Below the pieces are notes generated by a model. That model ran no database searches. It was not told the origin of the DNA and saw nothing but the letters and a program-made list of their open reading frames with translations. A program made the translations under genes and the position numbers. A stretch of DNA of 8,828 nt from assembly GCA_017882835.1 (NCBI GenBank), contig JADGOU010000100.1, positions 1 to 8,828 on the forward strand, given 5' to 3'. Position 1 is the stretch's first letter, and every line of letters starts with the position of its first letter. Positions 1 through 5,118 of the stretch are shown piece after piece. This DNA is from Frankiaceae bacterium. Lineage in GTDB: Bacteria; Actinomycetota; Actinomycetes; JADGOU01.

Positions 1-412
1 GACCAAACGGGGACTTTCCCCATGAACCTGCTGGCCTGGTGCCCATGACCGCACCAGCGCCCGGGCCGGCGAGCTCCTTGGCCAGCGCGGCGGTCGACAC
101 AGCACCCGCGACCGGCATTCTCGGGTGCCCGTCATGCGACTGCATCCGACTGCGTGCATTGCTGACGCCGGCATCGAGCGGTGCCCTGGTGGCGCGGGTG
201 CGGGCCGGGCGCGACGGCCAGCCGGCCGGGCGGCCGGGCGGCTCTCCCCGCGAGGACTGGCAACGCGCGCTGTGTTTACGCCGTACGTCATGGAGAAAGT
301 GGAGTCCTTCGGCCCTGTCTACCGCTTACCGCGGGCTCAACGCTGAGTGAACCCGGTGAAGCGACCAGCTTGGGACGCCCGAAATGACGGCACCTGTTGA
401 TCGGCGGCACAT
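1..412. other. Gene-free leader region upstream of the PHP phosphatase
   Basis: No convincing coding sequence is visible. The short open frames here are rich in Arg, Pro, Gly and Ala, overlap each other and match no family I recognise. The stretch holds a small perfect dyad at 9-21 (GGGGA-CTT-TCCCC) and the DosR-like element at 301-317, described separately. The end of an upstream gene or its terminator may lie before position 1. I see no clear -10/-35 pair. Confidence 0.5.
301..317 (+). promoter_or_regulatory. DosR/DevR-like box upstream of the phosphatase gene
   Basis: The site reads GGAGTCCTTCGGCCCTG. It fits the DosR-type palindrome core GGGNCNNNNGNCCC with one deviation (A for the second G, at 303). 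The same 17-nt pattern, 13 of 17 identical, occurs on the other strand at 2231-2215 before the sugar-kinase gene. Both copies point toward their gene, and the gaps to the start codons are 95 and 94 nt. The repeated sequence, orientation and distance are seen directly. Binding by a DosR-family regulator is inference, and no such regulator gene is recognised in the window. Confidence 0.5.
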
Positions 413-1147
413 GTGATCGACTTGCACTGCCACATCTTGCCCGGCCTCGACGATGGCGCGTCGGACCTGGACGACAGCGCAGCCATGGCCGAGCAGGCCG
501 AGCTCAACGGGGTGACTCAGATCTGCGCTACCCCGCACATCCGGCACGACCACGACGTTCGCATCGCCGAGATCGCAGACCGGGTCGACGCGCTCAACGC
601 CGCGCTGGCGAATTTAGGACGGCAGACCCGAATCCTGACCGGCGGTGAAGTGGCGGAGTCCATCGTCGAGCATCTCGACGACAGTGAACTGCGGGCCGTG
701 TCGCTGGGTGGCGGCGGCCGCTGGGTCCTGCTCGAGCCGGCGCCCGGGCCGCTCTCCGACGGTCTCGGCGCTGCGGTCCGCGGGCTGGAGCGGCGCGGCT
801 TCCGGAGTCTGATCGCTCACCCCGAGCGGCATCTCGGGCTCGACCTGTTTGAACGCCTGGGAGCGCTCACCCGCGCAGGCGCCCTGGTGCAGGTGACGGC
901 GGCCACGATGGTCGATCACGCCGCGGCCGTTGGCATGCTCCAGCTGGCCCGCGCCGGCGTGGTGCACGTGCTGGGCAGTGACGCACACTCGGCAAAGATC
1001 GGTCGCCCCGTCGACATCGCCATCGGGCTGGAACCGCTGTGGGAGGTGGACTTCTTGACCCCGCACATCGAGTGGATCGTGCACCAGGCGCCGGCGGCCA
1101 TCGTTCGAGGCGACGACGTCGAGCCTCCCTATCGACCGCTCACCTGA
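413..1147 (+). CDS. PHP-domain protein-tyrosine phosphatase, CpsB/YwqE family
   Basis: This 244-residue protein matches the metal-dependent PHP-fold tyrosine phosphatases CpsB and YwqE in length and motif order. Likely metal ligands are the opening H5-x-H7 (DLHCH), D13/D14 in GLDDG, H42 in TPH, E79 in GGEV, H136 in AHPER, and D190 and H192 in SDAH. In Firmicutes, family members dephosphorylate bacterial tyrosine kinases that control capsule synthesis. No kinase or exopolysaccharide gene is visible here, so the substrate is unknown. The GTG start is chosen because the family begins right at this motif; the only nearby ATG (411) runs straight into TGA. No good Shine-Dalgarno is visible. A TTA leucine codon (614-616, residue 68) is unusual for this base composition. 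The gene converges on the sugar kinase and shares a terminator-like hairpin with it. Family call firm, physiological role unknown. Confidence 0.88.
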   Translation: MIDLHCHILPGLDDGASDLDDSAAMAEQAELNGVTQICATPHIRHDHDVRIAEIADRVDALNAALANLGRQTRILTGGEVAESIVEHLDDSELRAVSLGGGGRWVLLEPAPGPLSDGLGAAVRGLERRGFRSLIAHPERHLGLDLFERLGALTRAGALVQVTAATMVDHAAAVGMLQLARAGVVHVLGSDAHSAKIGRPVDIAIGLEPLWEVDFLTPHIEWIVHQAPAAIVRGDDVEPPYRPLT

Positions 1148-1183
1148 CCCGGCCACCGCGGCCATTCAGCCGGCCAGGTCAGG
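1143..1183. terminator. Hairpin shared by two convergent genes (bidirectional terminator candidate)
   Basis: The arms 1143-1154 (CCTGACCCGGCC) and 1172-1183 (GGCCAGGTCAGG) pair over 12 bp with one mismatch around a 17-nt loop. Each arm contains the stop codon of one convergent gene: TGA at 1145-1147 for the phosphatase and the complement of TGA at 1179-1181 for the kinase. There is no T tract, as is common for actinobacterial terminators. Confidence 0.55.
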
Positions 1184-2120
1184 CTTGCGCGGAGCGCACG
1201 TGCACTTGGCCGACCAGCTCGTCGACCACGGCCTTGGAGCCGGTCCCCAACCCGTGCCGTAGGAAGTTGGCCGAGCCCGCCGCCGTACCTAGGATGAGCA
1301 CGTCCAGCCACTCGAGGCCGAGCGCCCAGCCCGCTGCCATCGCGCCGGTCATCGCGTCGCCACACCCTTCTCGCGCGCCCCGGTCGAAGCGCGGCGGGAC
1401 GAGCTCGAACTCCTCGCCGTCCGCACGCACGGCATACGCCGGCTCCGCGGCCCGGGTCACGATCACCGAGCGCGCACCGGCGGCGCGCAGCTTCTCGACG
1501 GCGGCGCGCCGCTGCGGCGGCTCACCGACCGGGCCGCGGACGAACTCGGCCAGCTCCCAGTCGTTGACCTTGACGAGGTCCGGACCACCGGCAAGCGCCG
1601 AGTCGAGCCGTGGGCTGGACAGGTCGACCACAACCGGCGTGCCGTTGGCCCGGACATCGGCGATCAGGTCGCCGTAGATGCCGCGCGGCAGCGCGTTTCC
1701 CGACATCGGGTTGCAGACCACGAGTACGTCGCTGAGCAGCGCCTCCGCGCACGTGATCGAGAACAGATCGTCGATCTCGTGCCGGGAGGCAGGAGCAGTC
1801 CACGCCACGGCGACGGCCTGCCGCTCGCCGCTGCGCCGGTCCATGACGCAGCAGCCGCTGTTCCCGGCTGCCGGGACGAGCCGGCGCCGGCCCGGCAGCG
1901 CGGTCAGCAGCGGACCGAGACTGGCGCCGACCTCTCCGCCCAGGAACCCGCACAGCACCGGCTCGACGCCCATCTCGGCAACCATCCGGCCGACCCAGAC
2001 CCCCTGACCGCCGGCATGCAGGTGCACCTCATCTTGCGCGCCGTCCGCACTCGCCTCGACGGTCACGGTGAGGATCGGGTGCGGGCCGAAGATCGTCGCA
2101 CGGTGGCTGTCCCGGGTCAC
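1179..2120 (-). CDS. PfkB-family carbohydrate kinase (phosphofructokinase-like)
   Basis: This 313-residue ribokinase-fold kinase is probably an ATP-dependent sugar or sugar-phosphate kinase related to 1-phosphofructokinase and tagatose-6-phosphate kinase. The N-terminal signature is present as GGQGVW (37-42), where the usual form is GGKGxN, so the usual Lys and Asn are replaced. The magnesium/ATP NxxE motif is NDWE (186-189). The anion-hole/catalytic GAGD motif appears as GCGD (252-255) with D255 as catalytic base. The fold and catalytic Asp are intact, but the altered substrate signature makes fructose phosphate uncertain. The GTG start is supported by a perfect AAGGAGGT 7 nt upstream. A DosR-like box lies 94 nt upstream, and M. 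tuberculosis pfkB (Rv2029c) belongs to the DosR regulon. Whether this is the same functional gene is inference. Confidence 0.85.
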   Translation of the reverse strand: MTRDSHRATIFGPHPILTVTVEASADGAQDEVHLHAGGQGVWVGRMVAEMGVEPVLCGFLGGEVGASLGPLLTALPGRRRLVPAAGNSGCCVMDRRSGERQAVAVAWTAPASRHEIDDLFSITCAEALLSDVLVVCNPMSGNALPRGIYGDLIADVRANGTPVVVDLSSPRLDSALAGGPDLVKVNDWELAEFVRGPVGEPPQRRAAVEKLRAAGARSVIVTRAAEPAYAVRADGEEFELVPPRFDRGAREGCGDAMTGAMAAGWALGLEWLDVLILGTAAGSANFLRHGLGTGSKAVVDELVGQVHVRSAQA

Positions 2121-2127
2121 GCGTCCG

Positions 2128-2135
2128 ACCTCCTT
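2128..2135 (-). promoter_or_regulatory. Strong ribosome binding site of the sugar kinase gene
   Basis: The minus strand reads AAGGAGGT, a full anti-Shine-Dalgarno match, with 7 nt to the GTG at 2120-2118. This fixes the start of the kinase and predicts efficient initiation. Confidence 0.85.
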
Positions 2136-2214
2136 CGAGTCGGTCCGGAGCCCAGCCTGCTCTCCGAACGCACCGCTGCCCGGACAATTCTCCGACCTGG
2201 AGCGCTCGGCTCGG

Positions 2215-2231
2215 CAGGGCCATTGGTCTCC
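2215..2231 (-). promoter_or_regulatory. DosR/DevR-like box upstream of the sugar kinase gene
   Basis: On the minus strand the site reads GGAGACCAATGGCCCTG. Its core differs from GGGNCNNNNGNCCC at one position. It shares 13 of 17 bases with the element at 301-317 and sits 94 nt before the kinase start, against 95 nt for the other gene. Because the core is near-palindromic, it could also serve the divergent nitroreductase remnant that begins near 2273. Binding by a DosR-type regulator is inference. Confidence 0.55.
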
Positions 2232-2244
2232 GCCCTAGGCAAGA

Positions 2245-2281
2245 GTTTGATTGCGCGCCACAAGTTGTTGGCGTGTCAAAC
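2245..2281. repeat. Nested inverted repeat at the 5' edge of the nitroreductase remnant
   Basis: Outer arms GTTTGA (2245-2250) and TCAAAC (2276-2281) enclose inner arms CGCCA (2256-2260) and TGGCG (2269-2273). The two sides are asymmetric, with 5 nt between the arms on the left and 2 nt on the right. The element lies exactly where recognisable nitroreductase sequence begins, so it could be a recombination scar, an operator or a hairpin. On the minus strand it contains a TTGACA hexamer, but no good -10 follows at the usual spacing. Confidence 0.4.
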
Positions 2282-2560
2282 GAATCCCCGGTGATGCGAG
2301 TCGAGCACGATGGGCAGTATGCGGCCGTCGCATCCAAGGGCGGCGCTCCCGAGCACCCGACTTGCTAGAACAACCTCGTCGCGGAGCCGCTGGTTGAATT
2401 GCAGGACGGCCCGGTGCGCCGGGACACGCGGGCCCGCATTGTCACCGGCGAGGAGCGCACCGCCTGGTGGGAACGCGCCGACGCGGCGTTTCCCCACCAT
2501 GCCGACCACCAGCGCAAGACCGACCGCGAAGATTCCGGTCTTCGTGCACTTGTGCGTCGA
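2273..2560 (+). pseudogene. Remnant of F420-dependent (DDN-type) nitroreductase
   Basis: Translating from 2288 gives PVMRVEHDGQYAAVASKGG, then EHPT, NNLVAEPLVELQDGPVRR, RARIVTGEERTAWWERADAA and HADHQRKTDRE. This is the C-terminal two thirds of the deazaflavin-dependent nitroreductase family, split-barrel F420H2 enzymes usually about 130-150 residues long. Three lesions are visible. About 45 N-terminal residues are missing. A TAG at 2366-2368 stands where the family has Tyr in its conserved Trp-Tyr pair (TGC TAG instead of, for example, TGG TAC). An extra G at 2531 shifts the frame, since the expected IPVFV ending continues in the next frame from 2532. The family C-terminus and stop are not found after that; the frame runs on to 2717 with unrecognised sequence. 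The gene is almost certainly dead unless sequencing errors cause the lesions, and the missing N-terminus argues against that. Confidence 0.8.
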
Positions 2561-2582
2561 AACGAGCCGCGGGCGGCTCGTT
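2561..2582. terminator. Perfect 10-bp palindromic hairpin after the nitroreductase remnant
   Basis: AACGAGCCGC (2561-2570), GG, GCGGCTCGTT (2573-2582) is a perfect inverted repeat. A realistic fold is a 9-bp stem with a 4-nt loop. It follows the nitroreductase homology closely and could be that gene's old terminator, although no T tract follows. It could equally be a mobile-element or regulatory palindrome. Confidence 0.45.
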
Positions 2583-2773
2583 CTGCAGCACAAGTTTCGT
2601 CCACATCTCGGCGCAGAGGCCAACCGGCTGTGGACAGCGAGCTGGGTGCCCCGGCGACGCCGCCACGATGTGCTCATGGCCGTGCTCGACGCTGCGCCGG
2701 TCCGGCTGACCGGCTGACCGGTTGAGCTAGAACACGGCCATCGCTCCGTCCGCCCGCCGACCAGCCCGGCCCG
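2583..2773. other. Low-information stretch after the nitroreductase remnant
   Basis: Several frames are open but none gives a protein I recognise. The frame continuing from the frameshifted nitroreductase ends at 2717 in a tandem repeat. The rest is high-GC DNA without a clear promoter or gene and probably represents decayed sequence. Confidence 0.4.
2702..2725 (+). repeat. Three tandem copies of an 8-nt unit carrying TGA
   Basis: CCGGCTGA (2702-2709), CCGGCTGA (2710-2717) and CCGGTTGA (2718-2725) are adjacent. A period of 8 puts the TGA in all three forward frames (2707, 2715 and 2723), so any forward translation from upstream ends here. Confidence 0.8.
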
Positions 2774-2980
2774 GTGCCGCCGGTAGCCTCGCCGGTAGCC
2801 TCGCCGGGCCACCGGCCAAGGGGTCCCACGTCCCGACGCCACTGGGGCTTCTTCGACGTACCGGATCTGCACGCCGAGGCCGAGCAGGCGCGCACACAGG
2901 TCGCCGGCTTCCTCGAGGCCCTGGACGGAATGGCCCGGCGGTACGACGAGCGGCGGGCGCAGGCACTGGCGCGCGCCTGA
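2774..2980 (+). CDS. Small hypothetical protein, doubtful
   Basis: A GTG-started frame of 68 codons. The first third is low-complexity Pro/Ala/Ser sequence made by a 12-nt tandem repeat and is probably not genuine. The last 45 residues, from WGFFDVPDLHAEAEQ onward, look more protein-like: an amphipathic, charged alpha helix ending in RRAQALARA. I do not recognise a family. It could be the C-terminal tail of a decayed gene, in keeping with the adjacent pseudogene, or a chance open frame. There is no convincing Shine-Dalgarno. It ends 22 nt before the convergent cytochrome b stop, with a hairpin between them. Confidence 0.25.
   Translation: MPPVASPVASPGHRPRGPTSRRHWGFFDVPDLHAEAEQARTQVAGFLEALDGMARRYDERRAQALARA
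2779..2807 (+). repeat. 12-nt tandem repeat, 2.4 copies
   Basis: GCCGGTAGCCTC is repeated at 2779-2790 and 2791-2802, followed by a partial GCCGG to 2807. It lies in the start region of the doubtful small frame and reads as Pro-Val-Ala-Ser there. Confidence 0.8.
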
Positions 2981-2992
2981 CCCCACGCTGGT

Positions 2993-3012
2993 CGGCGGCT
3001 GCTCAGCCGCCG
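2993..3012. terminator. Hairpin at the cytochrome b stop codon
   Basis: CGGCGGCTG (2993-3001), CT, CAGCCGCCG (3004-3012) is a perfect 9-bp inverted repeat that includes the cytochrome b stop (3005-3003). It is a candidate terminator for the minus-strand redox operon and possibly for the plus strand. No U tract is visible. Confidence 0.45.
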
Positions 3013-3626
3013 CGGGAATCAGGTCGATCGGCGCTGACCCACGCCCCGTGCTCACGCGCCGCCCAGTCCCGCGACACCATGCCGGTGCGCATCCCCGCCC
3101 GCGCCACCGGATCGGCAGCGGCGAACCACAGGTGGCCGAGCAGCACGACGACGATCGCGGTGGCCAGCCAGTCGTGCACGAAGGTGCCGCCAGTGCGCCA
3201 GGACAGCGGCCACGCCCCGCCGTACCGCATCACCACGCCGGTCGCCAGCATGACCAGCATCGCGCCGGCGGTGAAGGCAGCATTGAGCTTCTGCCCGGCG
3301 TTGAACTTCCCGACCGGGATCCGGCCGCTGCGCCGGTCGGCACTACGCAGCCAGCGCCAGTCGTCGGCGGAGAACCGGTTCAGCCGAGCAAGATCCCGGC
3401 GGTACGCCGAAGACAGCCAACCAACCAGCATCGGCACCGGCAGGCCGAGACCCGCGGCGACGTGCAGCCGGCCGACGAACGCCCGTCGGCCGACCAGCAC
3501 GGCGAACGGCCCGACGTAGAGGGCGGCGGCGGTGACCAGGCAGACCGCCATCAGCGCCGCAGTGGCGCGATGCACCCAGCGCTCCGCCCGGCTGAACCGG
3601 CACAGCAGCTCAGCCGGTGCGGTCAT
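3003..3626 (-). CDS. Cytochrome b/b6-domain membrane protein, partner of a molybdopterin oxidoreductase
   Basis: This 207-residue integral membrane protein resembles the gamma subunit of formate dehydrogenase and cytochrome b561-type proteins. Four helices are visible at about 22-40, 56-74, 116-134 and 152-171. Histidines at the helix edges are likely heme b ligands: H19 (WVHR), H55 (RLHV), H151 (FVHDW) and H165 (GHLW). A conserved segment, GRIPVGKFNAGQK (101-113), precedes helix 3. The protein probably carries electrons across the membrane to or from the adjacent SUOX-fold oxidoreductase. The ATG at 3626 places the family's FSRAERWVHR at residue 11 and overlaps the upstream gene by 17 nt. 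An in-frame ATG at 3659 would add 11 residues and enlarge the overlap. Either way, translation is probably coupled. No CxxCH motif is present, so c-type heme is unlikely. Confidence 0.85.
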   Translation of the reverse strand: MTAPAELLCRFSRAERWVHRATAALMAVCLVTAAALYVGPFAVLVGRRAFVGRLHVAAGLGLPVPMLVGWLSSAYRRDLARLNRFSADDWRWLRSADRRSGRIPVGKFNAGQKLNAAFTAGAMLVMLATGVVMRYGGAWPLSWRTGGTFVHDWLATAIVVVLLGHLWFAAADPVARAGMRTGMVSRDWAAREHGAWVSADRPDSRGG

Positions 3627-4335
3627 CCTGGCGCCCGTTCGACCGGCCCACCCAGGCATCGACGTCGTAGTCTCGCCGCTCCCAGTAACCCGGCTGCACG
3701 GCCGCGGTCAGCTCGATCCGGTCCAGCCACTTCAGCGACTTGTACCCGTACATCGGGGCGACGTAGAGCCGCACCGGACCGCCGTGCTCGACGGTGACCG
3801 GACCGCCCTGCATGGAGCCGGCGGCGATTACGTCCGGGCGGCGGGCCTGGTCGAGCGTGAGACTCTCGGTGTAGGTGCCGTCTAACGAGCCGAACGCGAC
3901 AGCGCTCGCCCGCGGCAGCACCCCCGCGGTTTCCAGCAGCTGGGCCACCCTGACTCCGGACCATGCCACGTTGCGGACCCGCCATCCGGTAACGCACTGG
4001 AAGTCTCGAACCAGCGAGGTCTGCGGCATGCCGGCCAGGTCACCGAGCGTCAGCGACAGCGGTCGCTCGACCAGCCCGGTAACCGTCAGCCGGTAGTCAG
4101 CCGCCGTCCGCACCGGCACGCTGGCGGTCACCGAGTAGTACCGGAAGCCGCCCCCTGCGGGCAGCAGCCCCGTCAGCCCGGTGGGATCGCGGCTCTGCAC
4201 CGGGGCGAGGACGCGGCCCAGCCGGTCCGCCAGGCTGCCGCCGGTCACGATGCCGGCCGCGCCGAGCCCCAGCATGGCGAGCACGACGCGCCGCCCAACC
4301 GGAGCTCCCGCAGGCGTCACCGGTTGAGTCAACAC
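3610..4335 (-). CDS. Tat-exported SUOX-fold molybdopterin-dependent oxidoreductase
   Basis: About 241 residues from the chosen GTG. An N-terminal VGRRVVL with a following hydrophobic stretch (15-33) looks like a twin-arginine signal or anchor. The sulfite-oxidase fold follows: DFQC at 111-114, with C114 as probable molybdenum ligand, then GWRVRNVAWSG, EHGGPVRLYVAP, MYGYKSLKW (195-203) and the C-terminal GYWERRDYDVDAW. This matches the YedY/MsrP and sulfite oxidase-like superfamily, but the substrate (sulfite, methionine sulfoxide or other) cannot be told. The overlapping cytochrome b is the likely electron partner, so the pair is analogous to MsrPQ while using a different membrane protein. 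The open frame continues up to 4455, but the signal sequence and a GGAAG 10 nt upstream favour 4335. A loose copy of the DosR-like element lies about 200 nt upstream. Confidence 0.85.
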   Translation of the reverse strand: MLTQPVTPAGAPVGRRVVLAMLGLGAAGIVTGGSLADRLGRVLAPVQSRDPTGLTGLLPAGGGFRYYSVTASVPVRTAADYRLTVTGLVERPLSLTLGDLAGMPQTSLVRDFQCVTGWRVRNVAWSGVRVAQLLETAGVLPRASAVAFGSLDGTYTESLTLDQARRPDVIAAGSMQGGPVTVEHGGPVRLYVAPMYGYKSLKWLDRIELTAAVQPGYWERRDYDVDAWVGRSNGRQDDRTG

Positions 4336-4534
4336 CCTGTCTTGACTTCCGGCTGGGCATCCGAGGGAACCCGCTACCAGATCGACAGCACCCGCTTGCT
4401 TCGGCTTCTGGCGCCGTACGCCGGGCGGCTGTCCCCTGGTGATGCGCGCCCGCAACGGCGCGCTGAGCTACTGTGTGATGGCTTTCGGCCACCCTGGACC
4501 CGCGGCCCGGCCCAACTCAGCCTCGACCAGGAGA

Positions 4535-4553
4535 CAGGGCCAATGTGGGCTCC
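4535..4553 (-). promoter_or_regulatory. Loose third copy of the DosR-like element
   Basis: The plus strand reads CAGGGCCAATGTGGGCTCC. Both half-sites of the element at 2215-2231 are present (CAGGGCC and GG-x-CTCC), but the spacer is 5 nt instead of 3. It lies 199 nt before the chosen oxidoreductase start. The changed spacing would probably weaken binding by a dimeric regulator, so function is uncertain. Confidence 0.25.
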
Positions 4554-4956
4554 ACGCCACAGCCGGATCTGCCATGAGGGTGCGATTTCGACGGTCAGTT
4601 CTGGGGGCGGCTAAACCTTCGCCGCTGCGCGCATGGTCGCGCGACCGGTCGACGGCCGCCCCGTTGGCCGGAGCTGATGGGGGTGCTTGCGGTGCGAGGC
4701 GGTGTCTGGCGGTGGCAAAGGCGTGTCGTCACCACCAGGTCTGCTCGCTCGATTCGGCCCGCCGCTTGACCCCGCGCAGGAGGTTGTGCGCGGTGACGGC
4801 CTCGCCCCAGATCAGAACGCTCGGTACGGCGAGCAGCCGGAACGGCCAGGCCGCTCTCCGGGCGTTTGGCCCGGACGGGCACCTAGGGTGTTAACGCACG
4901 CTCGGGTGCACAAGGGGGATGTGCGCAGCACCCCAAGCATGCGGTGCCCCCGTGGT

Positions 4957-5018
4957 GATCGTGGTGCGGCTGGTGTCCGCGACACGCCGTCTGACCGTAC
5001 CCTGAGCGCACCACGATC
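4957..5018. repeat. 12-bp perfect inverted repeat with 38-nt spacer
   Basis: GATCGTGGTGCG (4957-4968) and CGCACCACGATC (5007-5018) are exact reverse complements. The pair lies about 100 nt beyond the stop of the response-regulator gene. It could be a distal terminator stem, an operator pair or the ends of a small element; no target duplication flanks it. Confidence 0.7.
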
Positions 5019-5022
5019 GCGG

Positions 5023-5068
5023 CGGCAGGCCCGCGACGAAAGGCCCGCGCCGGCAGGCCCGCGACGAA
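5023..5068 (+). repeat. 18-nt direct repeat, two copies 28 nt apart
   Basis: CGGCAGGCCCGCGACGAA occurs at 5023-5040 and again at 5051-5068. The 10-nt spacer itself contains AGGCCCGCG, so this sub-unit appears three times in a row. It abuts the inverted repeat that ends at 5018. Confidence 0.85.
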
Positions 5069-5118
5069 GGGCGAGTGGCTCCTGCCTGGACGGCGTCGGG
5101 GCCTTCGGCGGTCCGCGC

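Larger units (their letters stand above)
4336..5118. other. Gene-poor region between the redox pair and the two-component operon
   Basis: About 780 nt without a convincing gene. It holds a loose DosR-like element (4535-4553), a small hairpin (GCGCGCC 4444-4450 with GGCGCGC 4457-4463), a 12-bp long-range inverted repeat (4957-5018) and an 18-bp direct repeat (5023-5068). On the minus strand around 4840-4740 an open frame reads RLLAVPSVLIWGEAVTAHNL, which looks protein-like. It has no start codon and no family match I can name, so it may be a gene fragment. Confidence 0.45.

Noticed and set aside
9..21. GGGGACTTTCCCC, containing the eukaryotic kappa-B sequence and a DosR-like half-site
   Set aside because: The kappa-B match has no meaning in bacterial DNA. 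As a DosR box it is too short, lacking the central bases between the half-sites. It is kept only as a small dyad.
2821..2834. GGGTCCCACGTCCC, a full match to the bare DosR core
   Set aside because: The bare core is expected about twice by chance in a window of this size and composition. This copy has a GC-rich centre and precedes no credible gene.
2276..3055. 259-codon open frame on the minus strand
   Set aside because: It runs antisense through the nitroreductase remnant and across unrelated DNA, is rich in Arg, Ser and Gly without any family motif, and reflects the scarcity of stop codons in high-GC DNA.
4336..4455. Longer N-terminus for the oxidoreductase starting at 4455
   Set aside because: It would bury the twin-arginine signal 40 residues inside the protein. 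The GTG at 4335 has a GGAAG upstream and gives a normal exported-protein start.
4740..4880. Protein-like minus-strand frame reading RLLAVPSVLIWGEAVTAHNL
   Set aside because: It has no start codon, quickly turns into Pro/Arg/Ser-rich sequence and matches no family I can name. It is noted under the gene-poor region rather than called as a gene.
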